Shown piece after piece: positions 56,581 to 61,331 of a stretch of DNA of 61,331 bases. Position 1 is the first letter of the stretch, and each line of letters starts with the position of its first letter. This stretch comes from Pseudomonadota bacterium. GTDB taxonomy: Bacteria > Pseudomonadota > Alphaproteobacteria > JACQOE01. The DNA is taken from assembly GCA_016202695.1 (NCBI GenBank), contig JACQOE010000029.1, positions 1-61,331 of the forward strand, in the 5' to 3' direction. The position numbers were made by a program, and so were the translations under genes. The notes under the pieces were generated by a model. That model saw only the letters and a program-made list of their open reading frames with translations, was not told the DNA's origin and ran no database searches.

Positions 56581-57522
56581 TCAAGGCCAGGGCAAGACCT
56601 CGAGGCGGGCACCGAGGACGGCCGTGGCGCGGACCCACCAGCCGGAGCGGCCCTCGCCGATCGAGTTCGCGGCGGCCCTCGCCGAACCCTCACCGGCGAA
56701 GAGGCCGAAGCAGGTCGCGCCGCTTCCCGAGAGCCGGGCGATCAGGCACCCCTCCGCCGCTTTGAGCCGGGCGAGCACCTCGCCGATCGCAGGCAAAAGC
56801 GCCCGCGCCGGCGGCTCGAGGTCGTTCCGCCCCTCGCCGAGCGCCGCCGCCAGCGCCGCCGCATCGGCATAGCCGCCGGGGCGTGTGGGGCCGGGCCGGA
56901 AAGGGCCCCGAAGCGCGCCGAAGACCCGGCTGGTGGCGAGCGCGACGAGCGGGTTCACGAGCACCAGCCAAAGCCCCTCGGGCAACGCCGGGGCCGGCGC
57001 CACCCGCTCGCCGTAACCGGAGACGAGCGACGGCACCGCGGCGAGGCAGGTCGGCAGGTCCGCCCCCAGCTTCGCGCCCAAGGCCGCCAGCTCGGCCTCG
57101 CCCGCCCCCAGGCGCCAGAGCTCGTTGAGCCCGCGCAAGACCGCCGCTGCGTCCGCCGAGCCGCCGCCGAGGCCGGCGGCGATCGGGATGTGCTTCCTCA
57201 GCCGGATGCGCGCGCCTTGCGTCACATCGGCCCAGCGGGCGAGCGCCTGCGCCGCCTTGAGCGCCAGATTGTCGGGCCCGGGCGGAAGCCCGGCCGCGAA
57301 CGGGCCCTGGAGGGCGACGGAGAGCCGCGACGAGGGCACGAGCACCACCTCGTCGGCAACGGCGGCGAAGACGACCAGGCTGTCGATCAGGTGGTAGCCG
57401 GCCTGCGGTCCGTCCGCGATCCGCCCGACCACGTGAAGGTCGAGGTTGACCTTGGCTGGGGCCAGAATCTTGAGCGCGCCCGAGGCCGCGCGGCGTTCGG
57501 GCGGCCTAAGGCCTTCGCTCAG
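56581..57522 (-). CDS. ispE: 4-diphosphocytidyl-2-C-methyl-D-erythritol kinase
   Basis: GHMP kinase of the MEP isoprenoid pathway. The essential APAKVNLDLHV motif, the Pro-x3-Gly-Leu-Gly loop PIAAGLGGGSADAAAVLRGL, and LSGSGATCFGLF near the C-terminus are present. The only ordinary start below the upstream stop is GTG 57432, which would cut off APAKVNL. A CTG at 57522, with AAGAGG six bases before it, would give 313 residues and overlap the TPR gene by 17 bp. It is the best start visible. The unusual start is a finding. Confidence 0.9.
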   Translation of the reverse strand: MSEGLRPPERRAASGALKILAPAKVNLDLHVVGRIADGPQAGYHLIDSLVVFAAVADEVVLVPSSRLSVALQGPFAAGLPPGPDNLALKAAQALARWADVTQGARIRLRKHIPIAAGLGGGSADAAAVLRGLNELWRLGAGEAELAALGAKLGADLPTCLAAVPSLVSGYGERVAPAPALPEGLWLVLVNPLVALATSRVFGALRGPFRPGPTRPGGYADAAALAAALGEGRNDLEPPARALLPAIGEVLARLKAAEGCLIARLSGSGATCFGLFAGEGSARAAANSIGEGRSGWWVRATAVLGARLEVLPWP

Positions 57523-59317
57523 CGCGCGCCTCTTCGCTTTCGAGGCCGTAGCGGAGCTTGGCCTCGATCTTCGGCACCAGATCGGCCTCGGGCTTGAGAG
57601 ACAGGGCCCGGCGCCACTGGAATCGCGCCTCGGTGACGCGGCCCGCCTTCCAGTAGGCGTCGCCCAGATGATCGTTGATCACCGCGTCCTCGGGCTCGAG
57701 CTCGACCGCGCGCTCGAGCTCTCGGGCGGCACGCTCGAACTGGCCGAACTGGAAGAGGACCCAGCCCAGGCTATCGACAATGAAGCCGTCGTTCGGCCGG
57801 AGCTCGACCGCGCGCTCGATCATGCGCTGGGCGCGGTCGAGGTTCAGTCCCTTCTCGACCCAGGAGTAGCCGAGGTAGTTGAGGACCAACGGCTGGTCGG
57901 GGTTGAGATCGAGCGCGGCGAGGAAATCCTTCTCCGCCCGCGGCCACTGGCGCGAGCGCTCGAGCGCGATGCCACGGTGATAGAGGAGCAACCAGTTCTC
58001 GGCCCCGATCTCGGGCAGCCGCTCGAAGGCGCGATCGTAGGCGGCGACCGCTTCGCCGAAGCGCTTCTCGCCACGCAGCACGTCACCCAGCAGGATCAGC
58101 GCGTCGGGGCGCTCGGCGCGCTCGTCGGCCATGAGCGAGAGCCGCGCCACCGCCTCGTCGGCGCGGTCGAGGCGCCGCAGGTTGGTCGCCATCCGAAGCT
58201 GCGCCGGCCAGTAGAAGGGCGAATCGGCCGGGATCGCCACGAGCACGGCCTGCGCGGCCTCGAAGCGGCGCTGCAACTCGAAGATGTCGGCGATCAGCAA
58301 GCGGGCAAAGACGAGGTCGGGGCGCAGCCTCGCCGACAGCCGCGCCAGCACGAGGCCGATGTCCGAGGCGCCCTGCGCCGAGAGCGCGTTCCCCAGCCCA
58401 AGGAGTGCCTCGGCCATGCCGTGAACCGGGGTGGCGAGCGGGCGCCCGCGAGTGAGCCCGCTCCCCGGCTTGAGCAGATCGGCCGGCAGCGCGGTCGCCT
58501 CTGCCCGCGATTCGGTCAACCGGAGATAGAGACGGGCCGCCTCGTCCGCCCGACCGGTGCGCTCGAGGAACGACCCCACAAGCTGGGCGATGCGGAAGCT
58601 CGATCCGGCCGACTCCTCGCCGACCGTGCGATAGAGCCTAGCTGCCTCGTCATTCAGACCCAGGAAGTCGTGGATGAGGCCGGCGTGCAGATCGTAGAGC
58701 GGGCGGAAACGGCTGTTGCCGGCGAGCGGCGCGAGCGCCTTGAGCGCACCATCACGATCATTGAGCCCGAGCCGCACCCAGGCGAGCAACATCGGCTGGA
58801 GGAGCGCGTTGAGCCCGCCCTGCGGCATCGCCTCGATCCGTTTCTCGGCGGCCTTCAGGCGGTTTCCGCGTACCGCGTCGACGAACAGCACCAGCGAGCC
58901 GATCTGGGCCTCCGGATCCTCGCCGGAGAGCCGCTTGGCCAGCGCCACCGCCTCGTCCCAGCGATCCTCCATGACCAGGAGGTTGAGGCCCCGGCGCATC
59001 AGGCTCAGGTTCTCGGGATCCGCTTCCAGCACCTTGAGCACGTAGCTGGCGGCGGCCCCGGTTTCGCGGTGGAGCTCGGCGTGGCGCCCGGCGAGATAGT
59101 CGCCGAAGCGGGTTCCCGCCTTGGCTCCGCGCGCCGAGGCGCTGACCACCGAGGCACCCACCCCCCGCGCCCCACCATCGTTGGCGGCAAGCTGCAGGAT
59201 GGGAGTGTCGAGCGTACAGGCGCCAACCACAAGCCCGCCAACAAGCGCCGCGACGGCCCCAAGGGGCGCGGCGAACGGGGCGCGCACGCGCTCGGCACGA
59301 TATCGAACCGGCCTCAT
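57506..59317 (-). CDS. TPR-repeat lipoprotein
   Basis: 603 residues from ATG 59317. Arg-rich n-region, hydrophobic segment and lipobox-like VGAC at about residue 34, then many TPR-like helix pairs (for example LLYHRGIALERSRQWPRAEKDFLAALDLNPDQPLVLNYLGYSWVEKGLNLDRAQRMIERAVELRPNDGFIVDSLGWVLFQFGQFERAARELERAVELEPEDAVINDHLGDAYWKAGR). Likely an envelope scaffold; role unknown. It precedes ispE on the same strand, a common alphaproteobacterial order. Confidence 0.9.
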   Translation of the reverse strand: MRPVRYRAERVRAPFAAPLGAVAALVGGLVVGACTLDTPILQLAANDGGARGVGASVVSASARGAKAGTRFGDYLAGRHAELHRETGAAASYVLKVLEADPENLSLMRRGLNLLVMEDRWDEAVALAKRLSGEDPEAQIGSLVLFVDAVRGNRLKAAEKRIEAMPQGGLNALLQPMLLAWVRLGLNDRDGALKALAPLAGNSRFRPLYDLHAGLIHDFLGLNDEAARLYRTVGEESAGSSFRIAQLVGSFLERTGRADEAARLYLRLTESRAEATALPADLLKPGSGLTRGRPLATPVHGMAEALLGLGNALSAQGASDIGLVLARLSARLRPDLVFARLLIADIFELQRRFEAAQAVLVAIPADSPFYWPAQLRMATNLRRLDRADEAVARLSLMADERAERPDALILLGDVLRGEKRFGEAVAAYDRAFERLPEIGAENWLLLYHRGIALERSRQWPRAEKDFLAALDLNPDQPLVLNYLGYSWVEKGLNLDRAQRMIERAVELRPNDGFIVDSLGWVLFQFGQFERAARELERAVELEPEDAVINDHLGDAYWKAGRVTEARFQWRRALSLKPEADLVPKIEAKLRYGLESEEARAERRP

Positions 59318-59491
59318 GTCAGAATTACCGATAATCCGTGGGAAACACTCGCACACGCTTGTGAGCAAATCGTTAACCGCACCCGATGCCGTGCGCGTCC
59401 GACCACCATCGCCCGAAGGCTCCATTCTACATGAGCCGCCATATCCCCGCCAGCGGCCTGCCGCCGGCAGGCCGACGGCCGGCCCGTGCCC

Positions 59492-61138
59492 TTACATATT
59501 GGGATAGTTCGGCCCGCCGCCACCCTCCGGGACCACCCAGTTGATGTTCTGGGCGGGATCCTTGATATCGCAGGTCTTGCAGTGCACACAGTTGGTGGCA
59601 TTGATCTGTAGCCTCGGCTCCCCGGCGACGTCACGCACGATCTCGTAGACCCCGGCCGGGCAGTAGCGTTGCTCGGGCGCGTCGTACTCGGCCAGATTCA
59701 CCCGGATCGGGATCTCGGGGTCGGCGAGCCGGAGATGCACCGGCTGGTCCTCTTCGTGGCTGACGTTGGCGAGGTAGACCGAGGAAAGCCGGTCGAAGGT
59801 GATCTTGCCATCCGGCTTGGGGTACTCGATCTTTGGCGCCTCCGCGGCCTTTCTCAAGCTCTTGTGGTCCTCGCGATGGCGCAGCGTCCACGGCGCGCGC
59901 CCGCGGAGGAGATTGAGCTCGATGCCGGTGTAGAGCGTCCCCAGCGCCAGCCCCCAGTGAAAGGCCGGCCGGCAGTTGCGAACCTCCTTCAACTCCTTGT
60001 AGGCCCACGAGCGGCGGAAGGACTCGGTGTAAGCCGCGAGCTCGTCGCCGCCTGCGGAGCCCGACCGCAGGGCCGCGAACGCGGCCTCGGCCGCGAGCAT
60101 CCCGGTCTTCATGGCGTTGTGGGTGCCCTTGACCTTGGGCACGTTGATGACCCCGGCCGAGCAGCCGAGCAACGCCCCCCCGGGGAAGACGAGCCTGGGG
60201 AGCGCCTGCAGGCCCCCCTCGCTGATCGCCCGCGCCCCGTAGCAACGCCGCTCGCCGCCCTCGAAGGTCGGGCGAATCGCCGGGTGGGTCTTGAAGCGCT
60301 GCATTTCCTCGAACGGGCTCAGGTGCGGGTTCCAGTAGTCGAGCCCGACCACGAAGCCGACCGCCACCTGGTTATTCTCGAGGTGGTAGATGAACGCCCC
60401 GCCGTAGGTGCGCGAATCCAGCGGCCAGCCGAAGCTGTGCACGACAAGGCCCTGGCGGTGCTGGGCGGGATCGACCGCCCACAGCTCCTTGATGCCGAGC
60501 CCGAAGGTCTGAGGCTGGACTCCGTCGCGCAGGCGAAAGCGTTGCATCAGCGTCTTGGCCAGCGAACCGCGCACGCCCTCGGCAATGAAGGTGTACTTGC
60601 CGTGGAGTTCGACCCCGGGCTGGTAGGTGGGCTTGCGCGAGCCGTTGCGCGCCACCCCCATGTCGCCGGTCGCGACCCCCTTGACGCGGCCATCCTCGTC
60701 GTAGAGTACCTCGGCGGCGGCGAAGCCGGGATAGATCTCCACCCCCAGCTCTTCGGCCTGGCGAGCGAGCCAGCGGCACAGGTCACCGAGGCTGATGATG
60801 TAGTTGCCGTGGTTGTCGAGCTGCCGGGGCATCAGCGCGTTAGGCAGCCGGATCGCGCGCTTGGCGGTCAGGAAAAGGAACGATTCGTCGCTCACCTGGG
60901 TGTTGAGGGGTGCCCCCTTCGCCTTCCAGTCCGGCATCAGCTCGTCGAGCGCGCGGGGCTCGACGACCGCCCCGGAGAGGATGTGCGCCCCCACCTCGGA
61001 GCCCTTCTCGAGCACGCACACGCTAACCTCGTGGCCGGTCTCGAGGGCGAGCTGGCGCAGCCGGATCGCGGCCGAAAGCCCCGACGGCCCGGCGCCGACG
61101 ATCACCACGTCGTACCGCATGGACTCGCGTTCTGGCAT
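59492..61138 (-). CDS. Electron-transfer flavoprotein-ubiquinone oxidoreductase
   Basis: 548 residues. It passes electrons from ETF to ubiquinone. FAD motif YDVVIVGAGPSGLSAAIRL, GVQPQTFGLGIKELW, GTHNAMKTGMLAAEA, and four Cys for the 4Fe-4S cluster (RYCPAGVYE; NCVHCKTCDI). ATG 61138 has GGGAGAGGGGA before it and is preferred to 61186. It lies divergent to a uracil-DNA glycosylase start, a frequent neighbour. Confidence 0.96.
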   Translation of the reverse strand: MPERESMRYDVVIVGAGPSGLSAAIRLRQLALETGHEVSVCVLEKGSEVGAHILSGAVVEPRALDELMPDWKAKGAPLNTQVSDESFLFLTAKRAIRLPNALMPRQLDNHGNYIISLGDLCRWLARQAEELGVEIYPGFAAAEVLYDEDGRVKGVATGDMGVARNGSRKPTYQPGVELHGKYTFIAEGVRGSLAKTLMQRFRLRDGVQPQTFGLGIKELWAVDPAQHRQGLVVHSFGWPLDSRTYGGAFIYHLENNQVAVGFVVGLDYWNPHLSPFEEMQRFKTHPAIRPTFEGGERRCYGARAISEGGLQALPRLVFPGGALLGCSAGVINVPKVKGTHNAMKTGMLAAEAAFAALRSGSAGGDELAAYTESFRRSWAYKELKEVRNCRPAFHWGLALGTLYTGIELNLLRGRAPWTLRHREDHKSLRKAAEAPKIEYPKPDGKITFDRLSSVYLANVSHEEDQPVHLRLADPEIPIRVNLAEYDAPEQRYCPAGVYEIVRDVAGEPRLQINATNCVHCKTCDIKDPAQNINWVVPEGGGGPNYPNM

Positions 61139-61232
61139 TCCGTTCCCCTCTCCCGCCTCGATTGCCTGGGCCAGATCGAAGACCACGGCGCGCTGCTGGC
61201 CCGCCGCACGCGGCGCATGATAGCCTAAGTCG

Positions 61233-61331
61233 GTGACCGGAAAACTCCATCCCGGCGCCGCGCTCGCTTGGCTGGTCGCGGCCGGCGCCGATGAGGTGAT
61301 CGGCGAGGAGCCGGTAAACCGCTATCGAGCC
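61233..61331 (+). CDS. Uracil-DNA glycosylase family 4, N-terminal fragment (3' partial)
   Basis: GTG 61233 follows an in-frame TAG at 61221 and opens 33 codons to the window end. The residues ALAWLVAAGADEVIGEEPVNRY match the N-terminus of alphaproteobacterial family-4 (4Fe-4S) uracil-DNA glycosylases as I recall them. The catalytic part is outside the window. Confidence 0.55.
   Translation, partial: MTGKLHPGAALAWLVAAGADEVIGEEPVNRYRA

Noticed and set aside
57432-57434. GTG 57432 as the ispE start
   Set aside because: It would remove the conserved APAKVNL motif needed for the kinase.

Overview
The window is a GC-rich (roughly 70% by eye) chromosomal segment of an alphaproteobacterium, most likely a Rhodospirillales-like lineage. 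This is inferred from petA-petB-petC (fused Rieske/cytochrome b/cytochrome c1 type bc1 complex), ETF-ubiquinone oxidoreductase, a phasin with its own terminator, UbiK, DUF1285 and DUF6111 proteins, MidA/NDUFAF7, and the ubiK / hldD-lgt-midA-pgeF / prs-rplY-pth-ychF layout. It is mostly dense housekeeping sequence with many 4-bp ATGA overlaps; no transposase, integrase, prophage, CRISPR array or classical defence cassette was seen.

Layout. 1-5 kb: 3' part of uvrB, then a leftward opgC - SGNH-like - SGNH trio that looks like glucan/glycan acyl modification. 5-8.2 kb: a small conserved hypothetical gene and two tandem 410-residue pentapeptide-repeat paralogues. 8.3-9.5 kb: a pteridine-reductase-like SDR and folB. 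9.5-9.9 kb: an AT-richer gap with DnaA-box-like sites. 9.9-15.2 kb: uvrC, pgsA and molybdenum cofactor genes mobB-moeA-moaD-moaE. 15.3-15.9 kb: a low-GC hypothetical ORF and a nested palindromic repeat. 15.9-19.8 kb: ilvE diverging from marR, an OmpR-type regulator, a sensor kinase, and convergent csaA. 19.9-21.6 kb: a tiny secreted protein, phasin and a TetR regulator. 21.7-27.5 kb: proC, ybjN-like, ubiK (leftward) and hldD-lgt-midA-pgeF (rightward). 27.6-32 kb: prs, rplY, pth, ychF and a dienelactone hydrolase. 32-36.4 kb leftward: a VOC protein, mtnP and petABC. 36.6-39.4 kb: trmL, hemF and an atypical M20 protein. 39.4-42.2 kb leftward: DUF1285, Nudix, DUF6111 and CCA-adding enzyme. 42.2-48.9 kb: moxR-DUF58-DUF4159-VWA membrane cluster. 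49-52 kb: wrbA, glutathionyl-hydroquinone-reductase-like GST and an EEP nuclease/phosphatase. 52-56.4 kb: an ankyrin/Pro-Ala-rich exported protein, a lone flagellin, msrB and an alpha/beta hydrolase. 56.4-61.3 kb leftward: tRNA-Gln, ispE, a TPR lipoprotein and ETF-QO, with the start of a family-4 uracil-DNA glycosylase at the right edge.

Most notable observations: an SGNH paralogue that has lost its catalytic residues beside an intact copy; two gaplessly alignable pentapeptide proteins carrying a twice-repeated cap motif; a palindrome overlapping both the marR start and the ilvE -35 box; an M20-fold protein whose catalytic Glu-Glu pair is His-Lys; ispE with no ordinary start codon upstream of its essential N-terminal motif; and a DnaA-box cluster in the 9.5-9.9 kb gap. 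All promoters, operators and terminators were found by eye and none was tested computationally.
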